From positions 9,005,814 to 9,069,813 of the forward strand of contig NC_061138.1 of the NCBI RefSeq assembly GCF_905220365.1: 64,000 bases of DNA. The letters are read 5' to 3'. Each line of letters begins with the position of its first letter. The first letter of the stretch is position 1. The position numbers and the translations under genes were made by a program. This DNA comes from Vanessa cardui. Lineage: Eukaryota; Arthropoda; Insecta; Lepidoptera; Nymphalidae. This document shows positions 49,901 to 58,710 of this stretch, piece by piece. The notes below the pieces were generated by a model. That model had not been told where the DNA came from and did no database searches. It was given only the letters and a program-made list of their open reading frames with translations.

Positions 49901-50016
49901 GACTTAAACTTACTCATATGCATTTGTCGTCACATTGTCGATGGAATTGTCGTTACAGCTCACCAAGTGCACAATTACGACAATGGCAACTATACATCGC
50001 CCGTCCATTTTCGCTA
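34753..50016 (-). CDS. GH20 beta-N-acetylhexosaminidase (insect NAG type), nine exons
   Basis: Exons, in order: 50016-49914 (ATG at 50008), 49704-49495, 39489-39281, 38633-38300, 38180-38039, 37467-37282, 36577-36342, 35704-35469 and 34934-34753. The coding total is 1,830 nt, 609 residues, with every junction in phase and the usual length for the family. A signal peptide (MDGRCIVAIVVIVHLVSC) implies secretion or lysosomal routing. Then come a Cys-rich N-terminal segment (about 32-102), the GH20b-type domain, and the GH20 barrel with GFMLDTSRN, FHWHVTDSHSFPLES, EIDSPAHAGNGW, HVGGDE (catalytic pair D391-E392), MIWSSELT, WYLDHGFWG and GGEVAMWSEYVD. The family hydrolyses terminal GlcNAc/GalNAc from chitooligosaccharides or N-glycans. 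At the positions matching V327 and E328 of Ostrinia Hex1 it has I351 and Q352. NAG2/Hexo1-like is favoured; a fused-lobes type is the alternative. The enzyme class is secure, the paralogue is not. Confidence 0.95.
34935..35468 (-). other. Last intron of the hexosaminidase gene, with an inverted-repeat element
   Basis: The 534-bp intron includes an inverted repeat: 34989-35040 against about 35095-35145, both with ATTAACTTCGGGATATTTAA-type sequence (one T/C change in the right arm). Within it, GTTCACGAGA-C-TCTCGTGAAC at 35037-35057 is a perfect hairpin. GTCGAAATATCGAGCTCCAC at 35074-35093 matches the reversed copy at 23948. This suggests retroelement ends. Confidence 0.55.
35469..35704 (-). CDS. 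Hexosaminidase exon 8
   Basis: It encodes residues 471-550: substrate-pocket motifs WYLDHGFWG and GGEVAMWSEYVD. The loop between them is shorter than in the Hex1-type chitinolytic enzymes. Acceptor TTAATTGCAG, donor TTAG|GTGAGG. Confidence 0.95.
36342..36577 (-). CDS. Hexosaminidase exon 7
   Basis: It encodes residues 393-471, starting with VFFNCWNSSEEI directly after the catalytic Asp-Glu pair and including MIWSSELT. Acceptor ATTCTTCAG, donor ACCG|GTAAGTG. Confidence 0.95.
36343..36343 (-). other. Interior coding base of exon 7; no separate feature
   Basis: This single position is the second-last coding base of exon 7 and carries no signal of its own; it can be ignored. Confidence 0.01.
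36912..37222 (+). repeat. tRNA-headed SINE in a hexosaminidase intron
   Basis: GTCGCTATGGCCCAGTGGTT, GCGGGTTCAAGCCCAGGCAG and CTGCCACATGTGTATTTCAC lead to a TTGTTGTTC tail. It lies antisense to the gene, between exons 7 and 6. A target-site duplication is not clear. Confidence 0.9.
37282..37467 (-). CDS. Hexosaminidase exon 6 with catalytic Asp-Glu
   Basis: It encodes residues 331-392 and ends exactly after HVGGDE. It also carries NLCIQPPCGQLNP, where I351 and Q352 replace the Val and Glu of chitinolytic Hex1 enzymes. Acceptor TTTTTCTAG, donor GAG|GTAAGG. Confidence 0.95.
37890..37977 (+). repeat. SINE 3' fragment
   Basis: GTGGTTGAATATGTTCTAAA, AGAGAGAGGAGGCTGTGGCA and TTTACAGGCTGTTGTTGTTG are the last part of the SINE family, 5' truncated, in the intron between exons 6 and 5. 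Confidence 0.8.
38039..38180 (-). CDS. Hexosaminidase exon 5
   Basis: It encodes residues 283-330 with EIDSPAHAGNGWQWGK, the family's conserved strand and loop near the active site. Acceptor CACTTTTCAG, donor AAAG|GTAGGC. Confidence 0.95.
38300..38633 (-). CDS. Hexosaminidase exon 4
   Basis: It encodes residues 172-283: the VFGARHGLETFSQL motif, then GFMLDTSRNFVPMDDIKRMV and VFHWHVTDSHSFPLES. These mark the start of the GH20 catalytic barrel. Acceptor TCTTTTTCAG, donor AAG|GTAAAA. Confidence 0.95.
39281..39489 (-). CDS. Hexosaminidase exon 3
   Basis: It encodes residues 102-172, the N-terminal GH20b-like domain (VVVYITVKTTDLELTWETDE) with a possible NVT glycosylation site. Acceptor AATTTCGCAG, donor AAAG|GTTAGA. 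Phase links to exon 2 across the 10-kb intron. Confidence 0.9.
41333..41560 (-). repeat. Decayed tRNA-headed SINE, reverse orientation
   Basis: ACCACGCTGCTCCAATGCGG, CACATGTAGGTTTCCCCCGG and CATCAGTTAAGATGTACGCT follow the reversed SINE order with substantial divergence. Confidence 0.78.
41873..42195. mobile_element. Non-autonomous terminal-inverted-repeat element
   Basis: ATAGTACGACACAACTTAGA and then TGTAGCATCG at 41873-41902 are exactly inverted at the right end, finishing at 42195; similarity continues inward for a few more bases (GGCAAATTC against CCAAAATTCG). The total is 323 bp without coding capacity, the form of a MITE. No clear target-site duplication was found, so the superfamily is open. 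Confidence 0.85.
42275..42350 (-). repeat. Decayed retroelement end (GGTATA)n
   Basis: A GGTATAGGTATAGGTA tail is followed by CTTTATTGTACTAAGTACAA. It fits the family of 3' ends at 6757 and 8055. Confidence 0.5.
43836..44064 (-). repeat. Second tRNA-derived SINE family
   Basis: On the minus strand it opens with CGACCTCCATGGTCGAGTGG, carries a strong B box (GGGTTCGATTCCCGG), and continues with an unrelated body (TAGATTACTATTAGTTTTCT). The 3' part cannot form an acceptor stem with the 5' end, so it is a SINE and not a tRNA gene. The left boundary is approximate. Confidence 0.85.
49495..49704 (-). CDS. Hexosaminidase exon 2
   Basis: It encodes residues 32-102: SWTYNCVPDAGCQRSERPQP, then SIDLCRTVCGRFGGLWPRPV. 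The W-x-C...C...LC..-C-G--GLWP-P pattern is the cysteine-rich N-terminal signature of insect hexosaminidases. Acceptor TTTTTCCTAG, donor TTAAG|GTAGGT. Confidence 0.94.
49914..50016 (-). CDS. Hexosaminidase exon 1 of the coding region, with signal peptide
   Basis: The exon begins after acceptor TTTCTGTTCTAG, with eight untranslated bases, then ATG at 50008-50006. It encodes residues 1-31 plus two bases, including the signal MDGRCIVAIVVIVHLVSC and an NVT site. The acceptor shows that an upstream noncoding exon exists. Donor ATGA|GTAAGT. Confidence 0.9.
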
Positions 50017-53000
50017 CTAGAACAGAAATTAATTTATTTAAATTAAAATAATTACTTTCATCCAACCATAGAATTGTTTAGAAAAGCAAGCAAATCCAGT
50101 CTTATAATGATACATTATGAAGGTCATAAAGTCGGTTTTCATATTCATTTAAAAAGTGACCCGAGTGCCTGCTTTAAAGTTATTTCGCTAAACTGTTATT
50201 GCAAGGAATCTGATGTTATAATTAAGTTCAAATGCAAAATAAAAAAAACTACCTAATTTATAAAAAGTTTGTAAACTCTATGATTATGCATACATATTTC
50301 ACACGACCTTTGGAACTATCAATAGCGAATTGCGCACAATTATACTATGATGATACAGAAAAAAAATACAAATTCTGCACAACAGTATCATGCATGTGTG
50401 TGTGTGTGTGCAAGTATGCATTAAAGCAATTGTATTTTATTACATCAAATCCGGCAAAGTTTTCCTTGTTCTTTGTTATATCAAAATTATACTGCATAAC
50501 TCTTGAATGATTACATGCTGAATGTATTTGTGACCTTTAACGTTGTCTGTGTTACTCCTCGAACGATTAATTTACACGGCAAGTTTAGACAAACCGCGAC
50601 GCTCTATCACTTTGAAACTATTCGGTTTGAAACTCATGCTCATAATAACAAATATTTTATATACAAATCATAGCATATATAACATCCCCTCTATGCCTTC
50701 TTAAATATCCCTCCTTACCTAAATTTCATCCCTTGAGGTATACGACATATGCAGAGAAAGCTCTAATACCGAAACTAACCTTTTTTGTACATTTTCCTTC
50801 AATACAAACGAACTTATCTCTACTATAATATGCATTTACACTGCTTCCAATTAAATCACTCCATTAATTGATGAAAGTCATATTAAAATCTGTTGCTTAG
50901 CTTAAAAGTACTCACGGCGAAAAGCAACTTTGTTTCATACTATGTAGTAAACATGTAATTTATACATTTATACACGTAAGCGATAGATTATTATTTGAAA
51001 CATTAATTACTTTATAGAATTCAATAAAAAAATATGGCCACTATAAAAATGAATATTTTATTTATCACATTAAGTCGCATACTCTATTTCGTGCGCTGAC
51101 GCTGGCGGGAAATGTTATCGCGATGATAGTAACGGTGGCAGGGCTATGTACTGGCCCATCTGATTGGGAATCCACTCATTATTCTACTAACAAACATTGA
51201 TACTTATATAGAATTTGTAATTTATTCTGTTCCAGTTTAAAAGAGGTGAACTAGATTTAATTACTTGTATGTATCAGTAATTGCAGACTGCTAGCTAACT
51301 TTCGAAACATCATAGATCCCATTCTCTGTACCGTCAATAGACGGTATAAATAATCCTTACAAGATAGAAGATAATAATTGACCAATACTTCGACCTCCAA
51401 CTTTTTTATTAACGTATTTATATAAAATAGAACATGATTCTATTGTATTTATTCGCAACGACACTTCCGCACGCAATGTTGACACGAAATTATGTTAAAT
51501 ACCGTAAGTGAATGCATTATAATTTCCCGTTCTTCGTTTTTACATACAATCGCTACTGTTATATTCAAAACAGTTAACACATTAACACATAGCTCTATAT
51601 TATTAAGCATAAAAACACAATTTAAGATAATAGAGAACAGAATATAAAAATATTTTTACTTATTATTAGATACATTTTAAGATAATCTGTAATTATTATA
51701 AAAGGTCTTTGTTCTCATTATCCTCATTTTATTTAATATCTATGTAATAGTAACGCACCGTTGATATTTTTTGACACATCTGTCAAAAATATTCACAAAC
51801 ACCACAAAAGAGGTTTTAATCAAAAACAAAACTTAAACAATGTGTAATTATAAAATTTTGTTAATTAAAAAAAAATTAAAGCTAAAGTCCAATAATTGTG
51901 TAGCGTAAGCAATGAAAAACAATACCATGTGACATCACTATTTTATACATTGTTTCAATAGTTTCAGTAATAAAAACAAAGATGCTCCGGTTGATTGAAC
52001 ATGATTATACATAATGTTTCTTTTTTCTTTTCGTTTTAATGACCAACTTGTTTTACTGCTTAATATGTGATATTATACTTTGTATTTAGTTAATACATCG
52101 TTACTTTTTAAAGTAGACAAAAAGCAACGTAAACTTTTAGAATGTGAGCCATGTATGATAAGCGGAATCCACATTTATCGTCATCAGATTATCATAGTGC
52201 TCTTTGGTATATTATCATAGAATACCTTATGGTGTTTACTTATGGATAACGCTACAGATACGGATACGGTTTATTTATCTGTTTGAGAGCTATGTGGTCT
52301 ATTTATAGACGTGGAACCTGAGACTGTTATCTGGATGGATTTAAGAAAGTAGGAAATTGTTGCATCTCTATGTTATATTCAAGATTATTACGTACATACG
52401 ACATTGATTTTTTTTTGTTATAGGAATTATGAAAATTTTATATATATTTACGAGAAGTAAAATAAAACTAATAATTAATAATAAAGGAAAATTTATACTC
52501 AAAATATAAGTAAATATAGTTTAACTGTACCTATTGCATTAAAATTCCTATCATTTAATTAGTAGAGAATAAAGAATTACAATGGAGTCCCTTGTCGGTA
52601 ATGTTCAATATAAGCTACATTTCGAACGTTAATATAATAGATTTTTTTTTATGAAAGACCCTTTTTCTAATAAGTATATTTATATTTTATAATTTTACTG
52701 TTTAGTTAGATACTATATTAAAACCATTATCGAATTTTTTAAGGATATATATGAATTTGCTCATAAGTCATAAAGCATTTACACAGACGAAAAAGTTATT
52801 GAACGTTTTCTATGCTCAATAGATAAATTTAAATCTATAACAACTACTTAAGCCTGGATCTACACGTATGTAGAAAGGATAGTTCAAGGAAATGCTTTCG
52901 CCTATCAATCACATAATTAACGACGACAACATGTGAAACATTTGTAGTGAAATTTCGACTAAAGCAAAGAACACGCGAAATAGGTGCGTTTAAAAGTTTA

Positions 53001-54262
53001 ACGACCCCAACATTAGCTTGTATGATGTATATTAACTAACAAATATAAATAATGCATTACCTCAGACGACATTTAAAACTCGATAATTACGAATAATATT
53101 GCAAATAAGACATTTTTTATTCATTAATTTATTAAGGTTTTTGCTTTTAATTATTTACGAAGCAAAAAGTTGGGTGCATTTTATAAATTTGTAACAAAAA
53201 TGAAATTCTCTTTTTCAAATTAATTCAATTCAATATTCATATTTTTATAAGGAAATTGAATAATGTAAAAATAATGATACTTCTAAACGGCATGATTAAA
53301 TTCGTGAATTAAAACCTTTACTAATTATTAACTGGCATAAAGTTAAGCAAACCTCTTGATATTTAAAATTTGTATCGTAGTATATTCATATTGTAGGTAT
53401 TTACTTTACTTCTCATTTAGTTGAAATAAAGGGAATGTTGCTGATAAGAATAATGTTTTGACTAAAATCTAAACACCACTTACAAAATAAAAAGCATAGC
53501 TAATTAAAAAAGGTTTTTTTTTAGACCAAAAATACAATCTATTTTTTTTTATTATGGCTTCAATGAAATAAAAATAATGCATTTTTAATTTTAATAATTT
53601 TACTATATTAAGCTTGGACAAATTTGTTTTGATTATTACGCGAATAGGTACATAATTGCAAAAAAAAGTTTAATTTGTAATTGTAATTTAATAGCTTTTA
53701 GTTGAAAAATGTTTGCACCTATTTAAGTATTTTCATATTCAATAGAGTTTTAGGTGTATTTTTTTTAACTATACCTATTTCTTAGGATAAGACTAGTTTT
53801 AGATATATGCAGGACTCCAGACATCAGATTAAGATGTAGAATTTATTTATACTGCGAAAAGTCAAAACTTTGAATGAAAAAATAAATAAAAAATAAACGA
53901 CAAATTGAATATATAAACAACTTAACATAATTAAGTTCATATAAATGCAATATAATAATTAATATAATATTAGTTTACAGCATAAACACCTACTTACTTT
54001 TATTACTTTAATATTTGTTCTGAAATGCTATGTAGGATAAATAATATTGGTTACAGTGAGTTTTCTAGCACACAAGTCACACAACTATCACTTTCGGTCG
54101 GTGCATTATAAATGTCTTAAGCTTCAAATTGATTTACAATCACATACTTTTATTTGATCTGAAATATTTATTTTTACCGAACCCTTATTTTTAAGTTCAT
54201 AACCTTGTATCGCAGTATCCTGCCGAGGAGGAATTGCTTTTATTTTTCACGCAAAGTCGCAC
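50017..54262 (-). other. Inferred first intron of the hexosaminidase gene
   Basis: About 4.2 kb of AT-rich sequence between the coding start exon and the candidate promoter. A (TG)n microsatellite lies at 50394-50410. I see no coding exon, and no SINE copies as clear as elsewhere. The donor of the noncoding exon is not fixed; CAAG|GTTATG near 54203 is one option. Confidence 0.4.
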
Positions 54263-54300
54263 TAAACCGGACTGCACTTTTTGTTGTTTTATATAATCTT
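54235..54300 (-). promoter_or_regulatory. TATA and initiator promoter, probably of the hexosaminidase gene
   Basis: On the minus strand TATATAAAAC occupies 54295-54286 and a TTTAGTGCG initiator-like sequence places a start near 54263, about 32 bases downstream, the canonical spacing. The GC-richer region just upstream in the same orientation (54310-54540) supports a promoter. It faces the hexosaminidase coding exons, which need an upstream noncoding exon. Confidence 0.5.
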
Positions 54301-54309
54301 TTTTTTTTT

Positions 54310-54540
54310 AGCGATAACCACACTGGCTGCGATCGCGGCGCGGTTCGCGTGGAATATGGTCTGAATTTTGCTTGGTAAGAATTTAAGTAGTTAATATTGT
54401 TGTAGTTTAGCGAACGCTACTTCGGCACCATTATCAGACGTTGATGAAGGCGCGCGCACGAGCGTAGGGCGCGAACTGCTCTGATTGGATGACTTGCCAC
54501 GATTTCTCGGCAGCTCCGCTATTTGGCGGGAGATCTGTGT
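54310..54540 (-). promoter_or_regulatory. GC-rich region upstream of the TATA promoter
   Basis: GATCGCGGCGCGGTTCGCGT and GAAGGCGCGCGCACGAGCGT, plus an ATTGG box (TCTGATTGGATGA near 54480), lie in an otherwise AT-rich stretch. Probable promoter-proximal region. Confidence 0.4.
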
Positions 54541-56184
54541 CGTAATTATGTAACAATGTATGGTCAATTAAAAAAATACAATTGTCTTCCTATAAACAGC
54601 CTTTAACGACAAGTTAATTATTCACTGCGTTTATGACAATTGATATGATAGTTTTATTTTCTTTACGTATGTTCTTCCGATTGGATATCATAAATATTTT
54701 GTTTACTATTTACGCGATGTATATGACAAATATAAATATTTATAAACATTTAAATTGAGAACTATTAACAGTTTCATTAATGTTGGATTAATTAGTTCGC
54801 TAAGTTTTTTTTTTACAACACAATGCTGACCTAGGATTTTCTGCGAACAGTGTCTGTACGCTGTCGCCTTTAACGCGAGTTTAATTAATCGTGTAAGAAT
54901 TATATTTATAAGTTCATATCATGATATAAATTGATCGTACGCACGCAATAATAGTGCTGATATACGAAAGATTTATGCTCTTTAATTCTTCATGGTACAC
55001 AATCAAATACTACATGATATTAATTCAACGCTGAAGTAAATGTTAAGGTGTCTAATACATATATAATATGACAGTTTTAAATTTGTTTTGTATTTTTCTT
55101 TTTTGGTCTTTATTAACATAAGAATTAAAAACATTAAATGCTAAAATGTATACAAATATATGTAATGGATTATGTATTTGAAATAATCCCTACCAATAAC
55201 TATATTTCGTTTGACATACATACGTTAAACGTTCTGGCAATTTAGTAGTGAGTTATAATTTGAAACAATTTACGCATATCATAAACTAGTATATGAATTG
55301 AGACTAATAGTCTTAAAATGTCATAAATAACGCCGTCTGAAATTCCATCTGAGATTGAAATATGACTGTGTTGGTACCTATTCTAGTTAAGATCGATTTT
55401 ATTAATAGTCGAATACACGAATAGCCCTTCGCTTTCGTGACGTCAACGACGCCGAGTCAAAGCTCCTGCTAGTCCATATTACATAAATTTCCCATTTATT
55501 CATATACAACACTAAAACAACAATCGAATTAACATAAGAGTTTTTTGTTAATGTTTCAACGAGAATGCTAACTCTTTTTACTTTTAAATATTTTTATTTT
55601 ATAACCAAACTCATGAAGATTAATTCTTGAAGAAGAATTAAAAACGATATATATTTTTAATATATATATTATTGGTCAAGATGAACCCAGAGGTTATATG
55701 AACACTTTTGTGTTTATTAAATCGTAGTTATAATATATAACAATTGTAGGTAATTGAAGGAAGAAAATACGAAGACATCAAAATATCTATATATAATCAA
55801 TGATCCCTATAACTAATAATTATTCATAATAATTGATTCTAACAACTGTATCCATTCTTATCTTTGAAACGTGACATTTTCTGTTATTATTTAACATCCA
55901 AATCAGTATGAACCAAACGAGGCCAGTTGCCTTATGTTTATTCTACAAACATGACCTTAATAGGACAAGTTAACATTTCTTACTTGTATGCGTTAAGCTT
56001 CGATTATTATTTTTACTAAGTATAATAAAATACGAAGATTCGATGTAATGAATGCAATGTAAGTACAATAAAATCAAACACAATAACAAGTTAAACACAG
56101 TTACCCGTTATCTTAATCTGAATGTATATTTATTACATTAATTATTCCAATTCATAAACCGTGATCATATATATATTTTGTCTC

Positions 56185-56430
56185 GGTTACCTACCGAGAC
56201 AAACCACCCACTCGTCAGATATTCTACCGCTAAACAACAGTATGCAGTATTGTTGTGTTCCGGTTGAAGGGTGAGTGAGCCAGTGTAACTACAGGCACAA
56301 GGGGTATAACATCTTAGTTCCCAAGATTGGTGGCACATTGACGATGTAAGGAATAGTTAATATTTCTTACAGCCATGAGGTGGTCTATACGCTCGTCCGC
56401 CAACCTATACCATATAAAATGGGGATATCT
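56185..56430 (+). repeat. LINE-like interspersed element copy
   Basis: GAGTGAGCCAGTGTAACTAC, GGCACAAGGGGTATAACATC and TGACGATGTAAGGAATAGTT match the right part of the 15105 copy; a left part (ACCACCCACTCGTCAGATAT) extends further than there. Confidence 0.65.
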
Positions 56431-56534
56431 ATGTACATACTTAGATAATTATAATTTTTACCATATCCATAACTGGCCAGTCATAATAATTTAAAAATAT
56501 CACAAGATTTTTAGTTTAAGGCTGAAGAACGAAT

Positions 56535-56725
56535 ATTTAAACTAGTGCTAGTAGTCGCCCGTAGCTTAGCTCGCGGTTTAATGTAAATGTTAAAAGTAGC
56601 CTATGTCCTTCCCCGTAGTTCAAGTTTGCTTCATAGCAAATTTCATCAAATTCGTTTGAGCGGTTTGGTCGTGAATGAGCGACAGACAGGATTACTTTCA
56701 CATTTATAATTAATACAGATAAATA
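56535..56725 (+). repeat. Common interspersed element, forward copy
   Basis: ACTAGTGCTAGTAGTCGCCC, AAAAGTAGCCTATGTCCTTC and GAGCGGTTTGGTCGTGAATG are family hallmarks shared with 29835 and, inverted, with 4575. Confidence 0.7.
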
Positions 56726-57427
56726 AATATCCTAAGGGATATTCGAACGAACGACCATACAAAAGCACGATTTTGTTGCCAGTCGAAAGCCATACATACT
56801 TGTAATTTTTTTAGGTATTAAGATTAGTTTGTAATTATTTGTCATTAAGAATACAACGAAAACGATGTTCGTACCAACAACGTTCTTCTGAGTTCTTTGG
56901 TCTTGCCCAACACAGTCCCGTTAACTGCATTCGACGTGGGAGTAGTCATGGTGTGAATCGCCATTGTCTGAAATAAATGCGCTTGTGTATGTTGACCCAA
57001 CTAGCTTTACACCGTTAGAATTCGATACAGGTCAGAATCTATGGAAACGAATATTTAATTAATCTTTTTTTCTAAGAAAACGTTGTATATACCAATTTAA
57101 AAAAAAAAACAAATATAGAGATTAACTTTAAAAATTTAATTGTGTAAATATATAATTAACTTGATAATGATGATAAATATATAACTAACTGTTCATTTAA
57201 TAATTTATTACTAGTACCGCTTTAATAATAATATTTCAAACCCAGATTGATTTATTGTACAAAATATGTTTAGTGCGAAAAGCATTCATTAACAGTCATA
57301 CAACGGAAGTGAAAGAAAGAACAATAAAATACTGCATAAAAAACATATTAATTATATATAATTACATTTAAGTTATAAATATAAACGTTGCATGTATATA
57401 AGGGTACATTAAATCACGTCATAATCA

Positions 57428-57541
57428 ACAAACAACAACAGCCTGTAAATTTCCACTGCAGGGCTAAAGGCCTCCTCTCCCTTTGAGGAGAAGGTTTGGA
57501 ACATATTCCACCACGCTGTTCCAATGCGGGTTGGTGGAATG
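57428..57541 (-). repeat. 5'-truncated SINE with 14-bp target-site duplication
   Basis: TCACGTCATAATCA at 57414-57427 and 57542-57555 bounds 114 bp of SINE 3' sequence in reverse orientation (ACAACAACAGCCTGTAAATT to CGGGTTGGTGGAAT). The exact duplication indicates a recent insertion. Confidence 0.93.
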
Positions 57542-57872
57542 TCACGTCATAATCATTTGCTTTCAAATCATTAAATTAAAACTTATTTGCATATTGGTTT
57601 CTTCCATCTTCCGGTATCATTTGAAATTCCATTCGCATTTACAACCTCGTTTGTTCGGAGAACATGTAAAAGTGTTGGTCCAGATCCTGCGCCTGATCTC
57701 TCTTCGACTGTCATTCCGAACGATTTAAATAAAACTAATTATAACGGATGAATCGCGTATATTAATTATTTTTAAACATCCCGACGTTTCGAGCACTTTG
57801 CAGTGTTCGTGGTCACGGGTAGACTAAGATGACATTTGTCTATTTGAAGAACAAAGGAAATATTATTAACAA

Positions 57873-58177
57873 CTACCGCCAACGATTTCTCAATTGATAT
57901 CTTGAGTAACGTTCCGGTTGCACGCAGAAGGCACTAACTGTATCTTTAGGTCTTGCAGTCTTTTGGATTTGGGATTTTAAATTTTTAATAAGTGGATCCC
58001 AGGTGTTAGAAAGTCTCCAACCATCTTCTCTATTGAAGTTCGGATGTTTTTGAATTTCAATAGCCTCGCGTATCATTCTAGGAATGAATCTGTGTTCTCT
58101 AGCGAGGATCTGTGGTTTATCAAATCGGATAAAATGGTTAGGTTTATCCAGAGCATGTTCACAGACTGCAGACTTAG
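57873..58177 (-). pseudogene. Penelope-like endonuclease tail, left arm
   Basis: On the minus strand an open frame of about 100 codons runs from the arm's inner end (KSAVCEHALDKPNHFIRF) through MIREAIEIQKHPNFNREDGW to the stop at 57873. It lacks the reverse transcriptase and the GIY-YIG core, so it is a 5'-truncated remnant. It differs from the right-arm copy at one residue of the last 67 (IQKT against IQQT). Confidence 0.75.
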
Positions 58178-58210
58178 AAGAACGCCTATTTTTGACATCT
58201 CCTATATGTT

Positions 58211-58516
58211 CCTAAGTCTGCAGTCTGTGAACATGCTCTGGATAAACCTAACCATTTTATCCGATTTGATAAACCACAGATCCTCGCTAGAGAACACAGA
58301 TTCATTCCTAGAATGATACGCGAGGCTATTGAAATTCAAAAACATCCGAACTTCAATAGAGAAGATGGTTGGAGACTTTCTAACACCTGGGATCCACTTA
58401 TTAAAAATTTAAAATCCCAAATCCAACAGACTGCAAGACCTAAAGATACAGTTAGTGCCTTCTGCGTGCAACCGGAACGTTACTCAAGATATCAATTGAG
58501 AAATCGTTGGCGGTAG
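58211..58516 (+). pseudogene. Penelope-like endonuclease tail, right arm
   Basis: The open frame begins at the spacer edge (PKSAVCEHALDKPNHF) and continues with IREAIEIQKHPNFNREDGW and LSNTWDPLIKNL to a stop at 58514-58516. The E-H-A-L and R-E-x-x-E-I-x-K-H patterns are typical of the region after the GIY-YIG core in Penelope-like proteins. It is truncated at the 5' end and not an independent gene. Confidence 0.78.
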
Positions 58517-58710
58517 TTGTTAATAATATTTCCTTTGTTCTTCAAATAGACAAATGTCATCTTAGTCTACCCGTGACCACGAACACTGCAAAGTGCTCGA
58601 AACGTCGGGATGTTTAAAAATAATTAATATACGCGATTCATCCGTTATAATTAGTTTTATTTAAATGTGTAATAATCGCGAAAATTTAAGACAACATTAT
58701 GCCGAACGAT

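Larger units (their letters stand above)
54541..57413. other. Intergenic AT-rich sequence
   Basis: No gene is supported. It contains interspersed-element copies at 56185-56430 and 56535-56725. A GC-richer spot near 55430-55470 (CTTTCGTGACGTCAACGACG) is unexplained. Confidence 0.5.
57716..58710. mobile_element. Palindromic Penelope-like retroelement insertion
   Basis: CCGAACGAT at 57716-57724 and 58702-58710 is a 9-bp target-site duplication. Inside it, arms 57723-58177 and 58212-58666 are near-identical reverse complements of 455 bp around a 34-bp spacer; the outermost two bases of the left arm overlap the duplication. The right arm is followed by GTAATAATCGCGAAAATTTA, an element end also found at 26640. 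Each arm encodes a Penelope-type endonuclease tail. An inverted head-to-head arrangement of 5'-truncated copies is known for Penelope-like elements. The high identity of the arms suggests a young insertion or arm-to-arm gene conversion. Confidence 0.85.

Noticed and set aside
50232..50510. 92-residue open frame
   Set aside because: It spans a (TG)n microsatellite and has no domain features.
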